In this document: positions 45,478-56,017 of the stretch, piece after piece
Layout: each line of letters opens with the position of its first letter
How positions within the stretch are numbered: the first letter of the stretch is position 1
Source of the DNA: Vibrio penaeicida
GTDB taxonomy: Bacteria > Pseudomonadota > Gammaproteobacteria > Enterobacterales > Vibrionaceae
NCBI RefSeq assembly: GCF_030689305.1
Contig: NZ_JAUYVM010000002.1
Location: 496,001 to 560,000 of the forward strand
DNA: 64,000 bases
Direction: 5' to 3'
Made by a program: the position numbers and the translations under genes
Notes under the pieces: generated by a model
Databases searched by the model: none
Seen by the model: only the letters and a program-made list of their open reading frames with translations
What the model was told of the DNA's origin: nothing

Positions 45478-45515
45478 TAACCTATCGAAATTACGAAATA
45501 TGTCTCGATAGGTTA
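45478..45515. repeat. 11-bp inverted repeat downstream of yajQ
   Basis: TAACCTATCGA (45478-45488) and TCGATAGGTTA (45505-45515) are perfect complements with a 16-bp spacer. It begins 8 bp past the yajQ stop. It may terminate or protect the yajQ message; no T-run is present. Confidence 0.6.
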
Positions 45516-45522
45516 ATGGGCA

Positions 45523-46005
45523 TTAATCGCGGAAGTTCTCATACTGAAAAGGTTGACCCAATTCTGATTGCTTTAGTAAAGCAATGACAGATTGTAAGTC
45601 GTCTCGTTTTTTACCAGTAACGCGTACTTTTTCGCCTTGCACTGCGGCTTGAACTTTGAGCTTGGCATCCTTAATTGTTTTCACAACTTTCTTAGCCATT
45701 TCCTTATCAATACCTTGCTTGAACAGTACGACCTGGTTCCAGCTTTTTCCTGAGGCATCAGCTTTTTGGGAGTCCATGGAATTGACATCCACACCACGCT
45801 TAGTCAAGTTACCACGTAGGATATCCCTCATTTGTTTCAACTGAAACTCGGCTTCAGCATGAAGCTTTACGGTTTCATCTTTAAATTCAAAGTTGGCTTC
45901 AACACCTCGAAAATCGAAGCGAGTAGAAAGCTCGCGACTGGCATTATCGACAGCGTTACGAAGTTCAACTGTGTCGACTTCAGAAATAATGTCAAAAGAA
46001 GGCAT
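45523..46005 (-). CDS. yajQ: YajQ family nucleotide-binding protein
   Basis: YajQ proteins bind nucleotides, and in Xanthomonas and Pseudomonas relatives they bind cyclic di-GMP and act with a LysR-type regulator. The 160-residue product starts with the family pattern [10 protein letters not shown] and contains R-F-D-F-R-G-V and the K-K-V-V-K-x-I-K-D segment; length is normal for the two-ferredoxin-like-domain fold. It lies 5 bp downstream of the DAHP synthase gene and may be co-transcribed. Confidence 0.95.
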   Translation of the reverse strand: MPSFDIISEVDTVELRNAVDNASRELSTRFDFRGVEANFEFKDETVKLHAEAEFQLKQMRDILRGNLTKRGVDVNSMDSQKADASGKSWNQVVLFKQGIDKEMAKKVVKTIKDAKLKVQAAVQGEKVRVTGKKRDDLQSVIALLKQSELGQPFQYENFRD

Positions 46006-46010
46006 AAGAA

Positions 46011-47072
46011 TTATCCTTTGTCTGATCGTGTTTTTATGGCTTCAGCGAGCATATCTAGCATCTCGACGGTATGCTCCCAGCTTAAGCATGGGTCGGTGAT
46101 CGACTGACCATAGGTAAGTGAAGTAATGTCGTTCATTGACTGATTACCTTCAAGAATGAAACTTTCAGCCATAATTCCAGCAACGGAATCAGAACCAGAA
46201 CGTATTTGCTGACAAATGTCTTCAGCCACCTCCAGCTGTTTACGATGCTGCTTTTGGCAGTTAGCGTGGCTAAAATCGACAACAAGCTTTTGCGGTAAAT
46301 CGAAACTGCTAAGTTGCGCGCATGCCTCAGCAACGGAATCTGAATCGAAATTCGGTCCCTTGTCTCCACCTCTAAGAATAACGTGCCCGTGAGGGTTACC
46401 GGAAGTGCGATAAACCGTCATTCGACCATTTTTGTCTGGAGAGTAAAAATAATGAGAAGCTTTGGATGCACGAATGGCATCAATTGCAATCTTAACGTTT
46501 CCGTTTGTGCCGTTTTTAAATCCGACAGGGCAAGAAAGTGCAGAAGCCATTTCGCGGTGAATTTGTGATTCTGTAGTGCGAGCGCCAATGGCACCCCATG
46601 TAATAAGGTCAGCGATGTATTGACCCGTAATCATGTCAAGAAATTCTGTTGCTGTAGCCAAGCCTAGCTTGTTAATGTCTAGCAGCAACTTTCTTGCTTT
46701 ATTTAAACCCGTTTCTAATGCGTAAGAACCATCTAGGTTTGGATCGGTTATCAAACCCTTCCAACCCACAACTGTACGAGGTTTTTCAAAATAGGTGCGC
46801 ATTACAATGAAAAGTTCATCTTTATACTTATCTTGAATGGCGCTTAGGCGTCTCGCGTAATCTAATGCTGCCTCGGTATCATGAACTGAGCAAGGGCCAA
46901 CAATTGCCAGCAGCCGGTTATCCTGACCCGCTAAAATGGCTTCAATTTGTCGACGAGACTGTTCGATTCGCTCGGCAACGTCATCCGTGAGAGGGTGAGC
47001 TTGAACCAGCTCTGCAGGAGTGGGCATTGGGCCCAGAGGCTGAGTTCTTAATTCGTCTGTCTTTAAGGGCAT
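46011..47072 (-). CDS. aroH: 3-deoxy-7-phosphoheptulonate synthase, AroH-like (Trp type)
   Basis: The enzyme condenses phosphoenolpyruvate with erythrose 4-phosphate in the first step of aromatic amino-acid synthesis. The 353-residue protein starts at ATG 47072 with P-L-K-T-D-E-L-R-T, the AroH-type opening. It has the class I motifs [17 protein letters not shown] and A-R-T-T-E-S-Q, and a metal-binding D-F-S-H-A-N. Similarity to E. coli AroH is visible over the whole length, more than to AroF or AroG, so tryptophan sensitivity is likely. No TrpR operator was recognised upstream. Confidence 0.88.
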   Translation of the reverse strand: MPLKTDELRTQPLGPMPTPAELVQAHPLTDDVAERIEQSRRQIEAILAGQDNRLLAIVGPCSVHDTEAALDYARRLSAIQDKYKDELFIVMRTYFEKPRTVVGWKGLITDPNLDGSYALETGLNKARKLLLDINKLGLATATEFLDMITGQYIADLITWGAIGARTTESQIHREMASALSCPVGFKNGTNGNVKIAIDAIRASKASHYFYSPDKNGRMTVYRTSGNPHGHVILRGGDKGPNFDSDSVAEACAQLSSFDLPQKLVVDFSHANCQKQHRKQLEVAEDICQQIRSGSDSVAGIMAESFILEGNQSMNDITSLTYGQSITDPCLSWEHTVEMLDMLAEAIKTRSDKG

Positions 47073-47406
47073 GTGCACGCCTGTAGTTATACTGCAAAAC
47101 GGTTAAGATAGCGGAAAATACATAGGGAATAAACACGCATTTATTCATATGAACAAAAACTTACCTTTCAATCCTAAATACCTCTGAAAATCGCCCTCAA
47201 CTGTACATCGTTCTTGACATTGTGTTTGATTATTTTGACGTGATGGTATGGCGAGAGTTGATCTTATAGTAATCATGACAGTGTCACGTTTATGGGTATA
47301 AAGCAGTTTTTGCGCGATCGCACCATTAACATTCATTACAATCCATTGACAATTCAACTATTGTATTTTTAACTGGTCTGACTAGTTTATTCTGTAGGTC
47401 TAGCCA
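47073..47406. other. Intergenic region between aroH and the thioesterase gene
   Basis: This 334-bp region separates divergent genes and must hold both promoters. It contains the palindrome TTCATATGAA at 47144-47153. A 70-codon minus-strand frame inside it has no ribosome site or recognisable features and is not called. Nothing else stands out. Confidence 0.5.
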
Positions 47407-47883
47407 ATGTTTTCTGCGATACAAAAAGCAAATTTTTACTTGAACACGTTCGGATTCTTTAAGGTTCCGCTTATTTGGCTATGCAGGCCTAAAATTCTTG
47501 AACTAAATGAGAAAACCGTTGAAGTCAGAATCCCGCTCAAGAAAAGGACAAAAAACCACCTCAATAGCATGTATTTTGGAGCGTTGGCGATAGGGGCCGA
47601 CGTCGCTGGTGGATTTATGGCGATGGGGAAAGCGCAAGAGCGAGGAGGAAAAGTGTCGCTAGCATTTAAAGGTGTGAAAGGAGAATTTCTAAAGCGACCA
47701 GAAGGCGACGTGCATTTCTTATGTCATGATGGACATTTAATTGATGAAATGTTGGATGAAACCTTTCAAACGGGTAAACGTGTAAATAAGGCGGTTACGA
47801 TTACAGCCATTTGCCCAACCTTACATGCGGAGGAGCCCATGGCTGTATTTGAATTGGTGCTATCGGTAAAAGTGGTTAGCTAG
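47407..47883 (+). CDS. Hotdog-fold thioesterase-like protein (DUF4442)
   Basis: The 158-residue product belongs by pattern to the DUF4442 group of hotdog-fold proteins, with K-N-H-L-N-S-M-Y-F-G-A-L-A-I as its catalytic-helix block and a G-A-D-V-A-G-G segment after it. Members are thought to hydrolyse acyl-CoA or acyl-ACP thioesters; the substrate here is unknown. An upstream TCTAGCC leader has only a weak ribosome site. It stands alone, divergent from aroH. Confidence 0.8.
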   Translation: MFSAIQKANFYLNTFGFFKVPLIWLCRPKILELNEKTVEVRIPLKKRTKNHLNSMYFGALAIGADVAGGFMAMGKAQERGGKVSLAFKGVKGEFLKRPEGDVHFLCHDGHLIDEMLDETFQTGKRVNKAVTITAICPTLHAEEPMAVFELVLSVKVVS

Positions 47884-47951
47884 GCAGTGTTTTAGGGGGT
47901 AGTATTCGTTCTGATAATAACTTGCGCCGATAACGATTTGAGCCCATGTCA

Positions 47952-49301
47952 CTAAAGAGAAATTTGCTCTATATCCACAATCTTGGAGCGATTTAAAACA
48001 ATTTTCCAACGATAGTAATTTGATTCGCCATCATGGTTGTTTTCTCGAACGATTAGGTTCAATAAGTGGCGTTTCTCAACTGATTCCTTACTCACCTGAC
48101 CATCGTTGAGTTGATAGATCTTGCTGGATCCCTTGTCCATTAGCCTAGCGATTTGGCTTAAGCTGATGTTTAACGTTTCACGTGTTTGTTCATAACCACT
48201 CATAAATAACGTTGTCGTCATTTCTGTTTGGCTTCTGTAATGCAGAACTTTTTCTTCTCGCTGAGCCACGCGACGTTTTCGAATTTTTTGTACTCGATCG
48301 GGCAGCTTTGAATAGCTTGTGTAGTCCATCCATTCAATTTTGTGACCCACCATTTTGTTGGTGCTAGGGTCGTAGTAGCGACCTCGCCATTTAGGCTTGC
48401 CTTTGCGTATCCAGCGCCAAAGGATATCCCTGAGATCATCTTTGAAGATTTCACGCAACGCGTAGATAAACGACATAATGATGATAAACGATGCCGTAAT
48501 TTCACCTAATTGATCACGCATCAAAATCGCGATGGTTGTTACGAAAATCATGACAATGCCCGTAGCGATGCCTTTTACCGCCCTCATTACATTTTTCCCC
48601 ATCGAACGGTTTTTCTTTTTAAGTACAATCGGGTATTCAATTAAGCGTCTGAGCAAGCGCATTTTGTTCGACATGCGGGTAATGTCGGTACGGGCTTTTT
48701 TAGAGTTGTATCGGTTAAGCTCCCGGTGCGCGACTTCCTTTTCACATAGTGTGATCAGGCGTTCTTTAATGGCTGCATACTCTTTGCCTCTTGGCATGTG
48801 TGCAACTAAAGAGAGAAAGTGTTGCTCGGTGTACCACGAAAGGTAGTTGTCGATATTGGCGTAATAACGTTTTTGAGTTTCGTCGTAGGGTATAGAACGG
48901 CGTAAGCGCTTAAGGATATCGAGAGCAAGGCTAATAACTTCATCCACTTCATCTTCAGTGACGCTGTCACGACTTTGATGATTTAATTCATCAACAGCTT
49001 TATCAAGCGCGATAACATATTGGTAGGCATATAAGCTTAAACTGACACGATATTGGTTATTCGATAATTGACCCCGTTTTGCTAACCGACTGTGGACCAA
49101 AGGTAGGTGGGTTTGATCACTGTAATAAGCGCGTTTTTCACTGAGGGCCCCATAGTAAAAGTCATTTTCTGACACCACATCCGAGCTCAACCCCAATTCT
49201 CCGGGAGCGAAAAGGTACACATCCAAATCCAGCTTCTTAGAAGTGGGCATTACGTGTGTCACTTTAAGAGTTAGCGCATCTTGTTTCTCAACAGTAATCA
49301 C
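47952..49301 (-). CDS. Conserved hypothetical membrane protein
   Basis: I do not recognise a family for this 449-residue protein. Residues 1-230 are soluble and helical with many charged residues. Two hydrophobic segments near 244-262 and 267-283 form a short hairpin in the membrane. The rest (about 285-449) is strongly basic, with a W-R-W-I-R-K-G-K-P-K-W-R-G-R-Y-Y cluster, and ends in a predicted beta-rich region. Both halves are therefore probably cytoplasmic. It is a single gene, convergent with the thioesterase gene and divergent from the S1-domain gene. A role in envelope-associated sensing or RNA/DNA binding would only be a guess. Confidence 0.75.
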   Translation of the reverse strand: MITVEKQDALTLKVTHVMPTSKKLDLDVYLFAPGELGLSSDVVSENDFYYGALSEKRAYYSDQTHLPLVHSRLAKRGQLSNNQYRVSLSLYAYQYVIALDKAVDELNHQSRDSVTEDEVDEVISLALDILKRLRRSIPYDETQKRYYANIDNYLSWYTEQHFLSLVAHMPRGKEYAAIKERLITLCEKEVAHRELNRYNSKKARTDITRMSNKMRLLRRLIEYPIVLKKKNRSMGKNVMRAVKGIATGIVMIFVTTIAILMRDQLGEITASFIIIMSFIYALREIFKDDLRDILWRWIRKGKPKWRGRYYDPSTNKMVGHKIEWMDYTSYSKLPDRVQKIRKRRVAQREEKVLHYRSQTEMTTTLFMSGYEQTRETLNISLSQIARLMDKGSSKIYQLNDGQVSKESVEKRHLLNLIVRENNHDGESNYYRWKIVLNRSKIVDIEQISL

Positions 49302-49495
49302 TAAAAGATCCTTTCATTTTTATTGTTATAGCGTGAAAGCGTTTTCAAAGAGGTTGGTATAAAATATAAAGTCAGATATCAATAAGCAACCCGTGCGGCT
49401 TGCATCGTATTGAAAATGAAGAGTGATTTACAACAGCAATCATAGCAGAGTTAACGTATAATCTCTGCCAAATTTAAGATGAGTAACACCCTAAC

Positions 49496-50329
49496 ATGAT
49501 TAAAATTGGTCAAACCAACACATTAGAAGTTGTTCGCAAAGCAGAATTTGGACTATTTCTTGATGCGTCCGAATACGGAAGCGTACTTTTACCTAACAAG
49601 TATGTACCACAGGGTACAGACTTAGGCAGTAAAGTAGATGTCTTTCTGTATTTTGATTCTGATAATCAATTATGTGCGACGACTGAAACACCTATTGCAC
49701 AAGTTGGTGAGTGGGGGTTGATGAAAATTGAAGGCGTAAACAGTACTGGTGCATTTGCAAGCTGGGGAATTGATAAGAAAGATTTGCTTATTCCTTTCAG
49801 CGAGCAACGTGCAAGGTTTCGTGTTGGTCAAGATGTGTTGGTTTTGGTCTACACCGATAAAGCATCGGGGCGCATTGTAGGAACGACCAAGTTTAATAAA
49901 TGGCTTGATAACACGCCTGCAAACTACACAAAAAATCAGCAAGTTGACCTGATTATTGCTGAACGGAGCGAGTTAGGTTACAAAGCCATCGTTAACGGTG
50001 AACATTGGGGCATGATATTTAGCTCTGATGTATTTGGTAAGCTGTTTATCGGTAAGCGTTTGAAAGGTTATATCAAATCCGTTCGAGAAGATGGAAAAAT
50101 CGATCTGTCACTTCAGAAGGTTGGTACGGCCAAGATGGATGATTTGAGTAGTAAAGTCCTTGATGTTTTAGAGAAAAAAGGCGGCTTTTTGCCTCTAAAT
50201 GACAAGTCTACACCTGAAGCTATTTTTGCCGTTTTCCGTACTAGCAAGGGTACATTTAAGAAAACGATCGGTGGCTTGTATAAATTGGGCAAAATTACGA
50301 TCGATAAAGAAGGCATTCGACTTAACTAA
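49496..50329 (+). CDS. CvfB-like S1-domain RNA-binding protein
   Basis: The 277-residue protein has consecutive S1-like OB domains (about 1-65, 68-135 and 150-215; the last with V-R-E-D-G-K-I-D-L-S-L) and a C-terminal winged helix (about 225-277) with D-K-S-T-P-E-A-I and F-R-T-S-K-G-T-F-K-K. This layout is that of CvfB/YitL, RNA-binding proteins linked to virulence gene control in Staphylococcus. The role in Vibrio is not established. A terminator for the opposite rsmF gene follows. Confidence 0.85.
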   Translation: MIKIGQTNTLEVVRKAEFGLFLDASEYGSVLLPNKYVPQGTDLGSKVDVFLYFDSDNQLCATTETPIAQVGEWGLMKIEGVNSTGAFASWGIDKKDLLIPFSEQRARFRVGQDVLVLVYTDKASGRIVGTTKFNKWLDNTPANYTKNQQVDLIIAERSELGYKAIVNGEHWGMIFSSDVFGKLFIGKRLKGYIKSVREDGKIDLSLQKVGTAKMDDLSSKVLDVLEKKGGFLPLNDKSTPEAIFAVFRTSKGTFKKTIGGLYKLGKITIDKEGIRLN

Positions 50330-50451
50330 ATCGCTCAAGCTGTTAGCGTTTTAGTTGGGGTAAGAGTAGGTTGTTTGATTTTTAACTTTATGATTTGTTA
50401 GACATTAAACTTTTAAGTGAAAATTAGCTTATTAGTTTACTGCCGAAAAAG

Positions 50452-50478
50452 AGCCCAGAACGATTCCTGTTCTGGGCT
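50452..50478 (-). terminator. Terminator downstream of rsmF
   Basis: AGCCCAGAAC (50452-50461) and GTTCTGGGCT (50469-50478) form a perfect 10-bp stem; on the minus strand CTTTTTC follows. A second stem, GGCTCTT/AAGAGCC (50487-50505), lies nearer the gene. Together they close the rsmF transcript. Confidence 0.85.
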
Positions 50479-50567
50479 AGGGGAATGGCTCTTGTAGAAA
50501 GAGCCTGCGCTAATTGCTTTTACTTAATCATAGTACACGCAGGCTCAATTACCACCATATATAGTGG

Positions 50568-51998
50568 TTAGAACAGGTTTACGTCTCTAACTAGTTCTCT
50601 TGGAAGACCATTTTTTATTCTATTGCCTACCCATTTTCCAATTCCAATGACATCGTTATCAAGTTTGACGATAACTTCACCTTTGCCAGATAAGTTTTCA
50701 GGTCTTACGTCTCTCCCCATATACCACTGACGTGCGTCTTCAATACTTAAAGACACACTCTGGGTTTCTTCTCCTGTTGAAAGTGCCATAACCGCTTCAT
50801 GTTGCCAGCGATATCCTTTCTTGTGAGTCTCTGCCAGTTTTACTCCCATTCGACTAAAACGAATTTCACCTATCAAAGGCTCTAATGCCACAGGGAACAG
50901 CCACACTTCTTTGTCTCTTACCCAAAGCTGCGTTTGCTCTGGCAGTAATATGCCTAAGGTCTCTGCTAAGTGTTTCTCGATGTCCGTGGTTACTTTTGTC
51001 GAGGCTTTTACGAATGGGAACTTTCCTAAGCGTTTCTTTACTTGAGGTGCTTCTACCGAATGATGCTTTCGCAGCCTCGCAACAAAGAAACCCTCACTGT
51101 CAAAAATCTGCGGGTAAACATGTAAGAAGCCTTCTTCGGTAATGGCTGCATCTGCATTTTCAAACAAGTGTCCTAAAGGTTCAAAATCGACAGCATCACC
51201 AAATTTATCTTTAAGGTGATGACAGACTTGTTGGTTTTCTTCCAAGTTAAGGGTACAAGTAGAGTAAACCAGCACACCACCGGGTTTTAATGCATGAAAA
51301 GCACTTTCTATCAGGTCTTTTTGAGTAAGGGCGATATCCAATACAGATTCTTTGCTCCAGTTACTCATTGCGTCAGGATCTTTGCGCACAGCTCCTTCGC
51401 CAGAGCAAGGTGCATCGAGCAGAATCGCGTCAAATTTTTCTGGTAACCATCCACCAAAAACACGACCGTCAAAATTCGTTAACGCAACATTTCGTACGCC
51501 ACAACGTTGAATATTGGAATGAAGTACTTTAACTCGACTGGCTGAAAACTCGTTAGCGACAAGCGTACCCCGGTTTTTAAGTGCGGCTGCGATTTGAGTC
51601 GTTTTAGACCCAGGTGCAGAGGCCACATCAAGTACCGTATTCAATTTGTCAACGTTATTGTCTGTGAGTAATGCGGTGACTGGCATCATAGAGCTTGCTT
51701 CTTGTATGTAAAACAGCCCTGCCATATGCTCCGATGTATTACCAAGTGGCACTGCATCGGATTCATCACGCTCTATCCAAAACCCCGAATCACACCAAGG
51801 GACTGGCGTAAGCGTCCACCCTTTGGATTTGGCTCTATTTAAAAACGCTTCAACAGAAATTTTCAGAGTATTTACACGAATACTTCGACGCAACGGGCGT
51901 TTACATGCTGCTATAAATTCATCCATGTCCAGGTGAGAAGGCATAATTTCTTGGATCTGATTGATGAATGCGTCAGGTAGTTTGATATTAGAGTGCAA
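50568..51998 (-). CDS. rsmF: 16S rRNA m5C1407 methyltransferase RsmF
   Basis: RsmF methylates C1407 of 16S rRNA. The RNA m5C methylase motifs are present: [12 protein letters not shown] for SAM binding, D-A-P-C-S-G-E-G and Y-S-T-C-T-L with the two catalytic cysteines. A C-terminal extension of about 170 residues with a PUA-like end is typical of RsmF. I prefer a TTG start at 51998 (476 residues, close to E. coli 479), because the in-frame ATG at 52046 lies inside the terminator of the upstream gene and its extra 16 residues look unrelated. Confidence 0.92.
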   Translation of the reverse strand: MHSNIKLPDAFINQIQEIMPSHLDMDEFIAACKRPLRRSIRVNTLKISVEAFLNRAKSKGWTLTPVPWCDSGFWIERDESDAVPLGNTSEHMAGLFYIQEASSMMPVTALLTDNNVDKLNTVLDVASAPGSKTTQIAAALKNRGTLVANEFSASRVKVLHSNIQRCGVRNVALTNFDGRVFGGWLPEKFDAILLDAPCSGEGAVRKDPDAMSNWSKESVLDIALTQKDLIESAFHALKPGGVLVYSTCTLNLEENQQVCHHLKDKFGDAVDFEPLGHLFENADAAITEEGFLHVYPQIFDSEGFFVARLRKHHSVEAPQVKKRLGKFPFVKASTKVTTDIEKHLAETLGILLPEQTQLWVRDKEVWLFPVALEPLIGEIRFSRMGVKLAETHKKGYRWQHEAVMALSTGEETQSVSLSIEDARQWYMGRDVRPENLSGKGEVIVKLDNDVIGIGKWVGNRIKNGLPRELVRDVNLF

Positions 51999-52044
51999 AT
52001 TAGTATCTCTGAAGAAAATTTTGCTGCCAATTCTATCGCAAATC

Positions 52045-52080
52045 AAAAAAAATGCAGCTTAAACTGAAGCTGCATTTTTA
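52045..52080. terminator. Terminator after letB
   Basis: TGCAGCTT (52053-52060) pairs with AAGCTGCA (52067-52074), flanked by a run of eight A on the left and TTTTT on the right. On the minus strand it ends letB 18 bp past its stop, and so gives rsmF a separate transcript. Confidence 0.9.
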
Positions 52081-52097
52081 GAGACAATACAGCAATT

Positions 52098-54737
52098 TTA
52101 TTTCGGAATTGGAGTGCGCCATTCTAGCCATTCTGGCTGAGCAATTTCATATAAGAAAAACGCCGATTTTTCCTTTGCTAACCCCTCTAATGGGCTACTT
52201 TCTGGCGTTGCGAAAGCGATACCGCCTCTGACGATACTGTCTACAGTGCCGGCTTTTATTTTCGCTCCTGTTATCCCGATAGAAACATCCACGCCCGATA
52301 CATTCCAGAATACGGTGTTTTTTCTCACTAAGTGTTCAAATTGATTGTCTATTTGAATGGTTGTAATGATTCTGTCTGCAAATGCACCCAATGCAACATC
52401 AGTTACTCTGCCGACCTCCATATCACGATACAAAAGTGGAGTTCCTACTGAAATAGAGTTTCTGCGCTCACTTTGTAATTGAAATGCCTTACCTTGCAAC
52501 TGACTGCTTTGTGTGTGTAATTTAAATGCAAATGCTCTTTTGTTTCCGGATGGCTCTACATCAATGTACTTACTTAGTAATGTTTCGATGTTCTTGACAC
52601 CTTTCAAACCCAGTTCGGGTTGGACCAACCAAAAATGTGTCCCATTCAGAGCGATGTTTTTAACATACTCTGGCAAGATTCGAGCTTTAATCTCAACTTT
52701 TTCGTTTTTGAAATCAGGCGTAACAAGCGTTACTTCACCAACAGGCACACCTTGGTATTTAAGCTTCATTCCCTTTGCTACGCCATTTGCGCTCGCGCTG
52801 GTTAATGTAATTAGGCGTCCAAATTTTCTCGCATCTTCATAGTTGCTGTATAACTTCCAATGTTGATTCAGTTTGTTTTCCACTCCCGGTAGCGAATCAA
52901 ATGCTATGCCGCCCTGAATTAAGGTTTTAACAGGCGATGCCGTAATATTGATACCATTCAGGTCCGCATTGACCTCAATGCCAGAGCGATTCCAAAAAAC
53001 AGTACTCTTATTCATCAAATGTTTGTATTTGTTTTCGACCTTTAAGTGAAGCAAGACTCCACCATTTGTAAGCTTGAAATCGGAAACTTTACCAACTTGA
53101 AGATTGCGATAAAGAAGCGGTGCTCCTTTGGAAACGGAAGGCAATGTTTGGCTGAATAGCGTTATGCTTTGAGAGCCGCTCTGATTGAATTCAGCTAGCT
53201 GGGCAAGTGACTGGCTAGCAAATAATGTGTATTGTGTTCTGGCTTTCTTACTTCCTTGGCTAGTAAAGCTAATCGAGCCCGTTAATAAACGCTTTGCAGG
53301 TGGAACGGAAACACTTAAACCAGAATCGGTCAGTTCTGCTTTAGCGCTTCCGTCGACGAAGAAACGGTTCCTACTTTTAATCAGGTGAGCGTATTGACCG
53401 TCTATAAGAGCCGTCATCTGAACTTGATCGTCTAAAAGGCTAATTTTGGTAATGCTACCAACTTGAATACCTCGATAGAGTAGGTGGGTACCAAACTCCA
53501 ACCCAAATGAATCATCTGAAATAAAGGTGATCTCTATAGAACCCGGGCTTTCAAGTGCCAGTTTTGATTTTCTTATCGCGACAAACTCACGAGATTTTTC
53601 ACCGCCACCTGGCACCAAGGTTAAGAAATTGCCAGTCACAAGGTTGCCGATGTTTTCTACGCCAGTGAGTGACACTTCTGCTTCTTCAAGTAAAAAGCGT
53701 GTTTCAGTTTTTAAGGTATCGGCAAAGCTAGGTTGAATCGAAGCGTATGCGATGATTTTTGTGCGATCCAGAGAAAGCTGAACATCGGTAATCTGACCAA
53801 TTTCGATGCCTCGATACACTATCGGTGCGCCATTGGTACTTACTTTATTGTCATAAGGAAGTTCGATCTGAATAGGAATACCGCGCCCAGCAGTTTTTAG
53901 ATCGGGATAAAGTTTGAACTCTGCACCTTCAATCACGGGTCGACCTTCGTCGGGGGAGTCTACTGCTATAGCGCCACCAAGCATCGCACTTAAGCTTTCA
54001 ACTTTGACATCAACGCCACCAAATCCAACATTAGCGCCAATTCCACTGACATTCCAAAAACGACTTTCGCTGGTTACTAGGTGAGTGTATTCGTCTTCAA
54101 TGAAAGCGCGAATACTGACCGAGTTACCATCTTCATCTAACTGATAGCCATATACTTCTCCAATAGGGATTTTCTTGTAGACGATCTGAGAGCCGACGGA
54201 AATAGCGCCTAAGTCCGATGAGTGCAAAACAATGTTTAATCCTTGATTTGCGAGAAGATCGGTTGGGCTGTTTTCGAGAGCCGTAAAAACTGGTTCGAAG
54301 TCATCATCTTCAATGTCACCAGTTCCAGGGTGTATCGCAATATAGTTACCAGAAACAAGGGCATCTAACCCTGAGATACCAGAAAGGCTTGCTGTGGGTT
54401 TGATGAGCCAAAACCGAGTCTGCCCGCTTAATAGCTTAGTGGCTTCTGGGTATATATCAGCTTCTACAAAGATGTTGTCTAGTTCTGGAGAAAGCTTGAT
54501 ATCTCGCACCATCCCCACTTCTAAACCTTGATAACGAATTGTTGTTCTACCCGCAATTAAGCCTTGTGCGTCAGAAAAGTAAATTTGAATTCTTTGCCCT
54601 GCTTCATTGACGGCCTTTACGACAAGCCACCCAGCCAAGCAGATTGTAATAATGGGTAAGAGCCAAAGAGGAGAGATACCGATGTCTCGTTTAACTCTCG
54701 GCGAATGGGCATTTTGATTATTGTCTAAATTACTCAT
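52098..54737 (-). CDS. letB: Lipid-transport tunnel protein LetB (YebT, MCE family)
   Basis: LetB forms a long periplasmic tube of stacked MCE rings that carries lipids between inner and outer membranes. The 879-residue length matches E. coli LetB (seven MCE domains). One N-terminal membrane helix (about 22-42) precedes repeated units, each opening with a L-x-Y-R-G/D/N-x-x-V-G pattern (for example I-R-Y-Q-G-L-E-V-G, I-V-Y-R-G-I-E-I-G, L-L-Y-R-G-I-Q-V-G, L-L-Y-R-D-M-E-V-G). Its start overlaps the letA end by 8 bp, so the two are translated together. Confidence 0.95.
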   Translation of the reverse strand: MSNLDNNQNAHSPRVKRDIGISPLWLLPIITICLAGWLVVKAVNEAGQRIQIYFSDAQGLIAGRTTIRYQGLEVGMVRDIKLSPELDNIFVEADIYPEATKLLSGQTRFWLIKPTASLSGISGLDALVSGNYIAIHPGTGDIEDDDFEPVFTALENSPTDLLANQGLNIVLHSSDLGAISVGSQIVYKKIPIGEVYGYQLDEDGNSVSIRAFIEDEYTHLVTSESRFWNVSGIGANVGFGGVDVKVESLSAMLGGAIAVDSPDEGRPVIEGAEFKLYPDLKTAGRGIPIQIELPYDNKVSTNGAPIVYRGIEIGQITDVQLSLDRTKIIAYASIQPSFADTLKTETRFLLEEAEVSLTGVENIGNLVTGNFLTLVPGGGEKSREFVAIRKSKLALESPGSIEITFISDDSFGLEFGTHLLYRGIQVGSITKISLLDDQVQMTALIDGQYAHLIKSRNRFFVDGSAKAELTDSGLSVSVPPAKRLLTGSISFTSQGSKKARTQYTLFASQSLAQLAEFNQSGSQSITLFSQTLPSVSKGAPLLYRNLQVGKVSDFKLTNGGVLLHLKVENKYKHLMNKSTVFWNRSGIEVNADLNGINITASPVKTLIQGGIAFDSLPGVENKLNQHWKLYSNYEDARKFGRLITLTSASANGVAKGMKLKYQGVPVGEVTLVTPDFKNEKVEIKARILPEYVKNIALNGTHFWLVQPELGLKGVKNIETLLSKYIDVEPSGNKRAFAFKLHTQSSQLQGKAFQLQSERRNSISVGTPLLYRDMEVGRVTDVALGAFADRIITTIQIDNQFEHLVRKNTVFWNVSGVDVSIGITGAKIKAGTVDSIVRGGIAFATPESSPLEGLAKEKSAFFLYEIAQPEWLEWRTPIPK

Positions 54738-55971
54738 TTACAGTCGCTTTCCGTTCAGGGACATCTTCATTGTCCCAAATTAGCCTAGGATCCAAGCTCT
54801 CTGTTGCTAGCATCGTGAGTATCACGACAATAGCAAACGCAACGGCTCCGTATCCTGGTGTAAAATCGAGAATTTGGCCTCTATCGACCAAAGTCATCAT
54901 GATCGAAATAACGAATAAATCCATCATCGACCATTTTCCAATCCACTTGACAGCGAAGTAGATATTCATTCGCTGTCTCTTATGCATTTTTTGTTTAAAC
55001 TGGATACTCAGCAGTATGTAGCTGAGCCCAAGAATTTTAATGGCAGGCACAATTATCGACGCCACAAAAATAATGAGTGCGATGCCAGGCATACCCGTTT
55101 TTACTAATGATGCCACGCCAGAGAAAATGGTGTCTTCCAATCGCTTTCCGTTAGTCAGCAATATAGAGATCGGGATGACATTCGCTGGCACAATAGCGAT
55201 GGAAGCAGCGATCAGATACGCCCACGTTTTTTGAATAGAGAATGGTCGCCTATGGTGTAACGGGTTGTCGCAGCGATCGCAGCGAATGGAATCGGGTTGT
55301 GATAAATGGCAGCTGTGGCAATGAATTTCTTTCATGGAATAGTTGAAGCTTGTTTCAGGCTCCCATGTTTCCCAGTAGCGCCTAACGCTAACTCGTGAAA
55401 TGAGCATGAGTGAAAAAAGCTGAAGGAGAATCAACCCTAATAGCCCCCATCCTACAAAAATGTCAGCGTAGTCTTGCAACTTAAAACAGGAGATGCCGAT
55501 GCTGATTAAGAACACGTCTAGCATCATCCAATGCTTAAGGTGTTGAATGTTCAATAACGAATACTGCAGTGGTTTTAGCCAACGCTTTTTGAGTGAAAGG
55601 TGTGCCATCACCACCGACATACAAACAATAAACGGAGCAATGGATGCGCAGAATAAAACCAGTAACCCTAAGCCAATAAACCCCTCTTGCATTAACGTAA
55701 AGGTTCCATCCGTTAATGTGGCTGGAATCATTACTCCGAAGAGGCGAATACTGATAAATGGAAAAAAATGCGACGGAATAAAAAGTAGGAGGCAGGCGAC
55801 TGCTAAAGCCAGATCGCCATTGATTGACCGTTCGCCGCCCCGATAAAGCTGAGTATTGCAGCGAGGGCAGTGCGCACTTTGACCTTTGGGGATAGTGAGC
55901 TTATCAACAGGCAATTCGCAGTGTTGACAAAGACGAACTTGGCTCACACTTTGGCTGTGTTCAGTCGTCAT
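54730..55971 (-). CDS. letA: Inner-membrane protein LetA (YebS, PqiA family)
   Basis: LetA is the membrane partner that feeds lipid to LetB. The 413-residue protein has two repeats of the PqiA domain. Each begins with a zinc-ribbon-like cysteine set (C-Q-H-C near 15, C-P-R-C near 35; C-H-S-C and C-D-R-C near 220-240) and continues with four membrane helices. The C-terminal tail (E-D-V-P-E-R-K) overlaps letB. First gene of the letA-letB unit, divergent from nothing upstream but 46 bp past an ABC exporter gene. Confidence 0.94.
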   Translation of the reverse strand: MTTEHSQSVSQVRLCQHCELPVDKLTIPKGQSAHCPRCNTQLYRGGERSINGDLALAVACLLLFIPSHFFPFISIRLFGVMIPATLTDGTFTLMQEGFIGLGLLVLFCASIAPFIVCMSVVMAHLSLKKRWLKPLQYSLLNIQHLKHWMMLDVFLISIGISCFKLQDYADIFVGWGLLGLILLQLFSLMLISRVSVRRYWETWEPETSFNYSMKEIHCHSCHLSQPDSIRCDRCDNPLHHRRPFSIQKTWAYLIAASIAIVPANVIPISILLTNGKRLEDTIFSGVASLVKTGMPGIALIIFVASIIVPAIKILGLSYILLSIQFKQKMHKRQRMNIYFAVKWIGKWSMMDLFVISIMMTLVDRGQILDFTPGYGAVAFAIVVILTMLATESLDPRLIWDNEDVPERKATVNE

Positions 55972-56017
55972 TCAATCACCAACGAATCGCATTCTACTGG
56001 GTATAAAGGTGACAATG

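Noticed and set aside
47145-47357. 70-codon minus-strand frame upstream of aroH
   Set aside because: No start signal and odd composition in an intergenic region that must hold two promoters.
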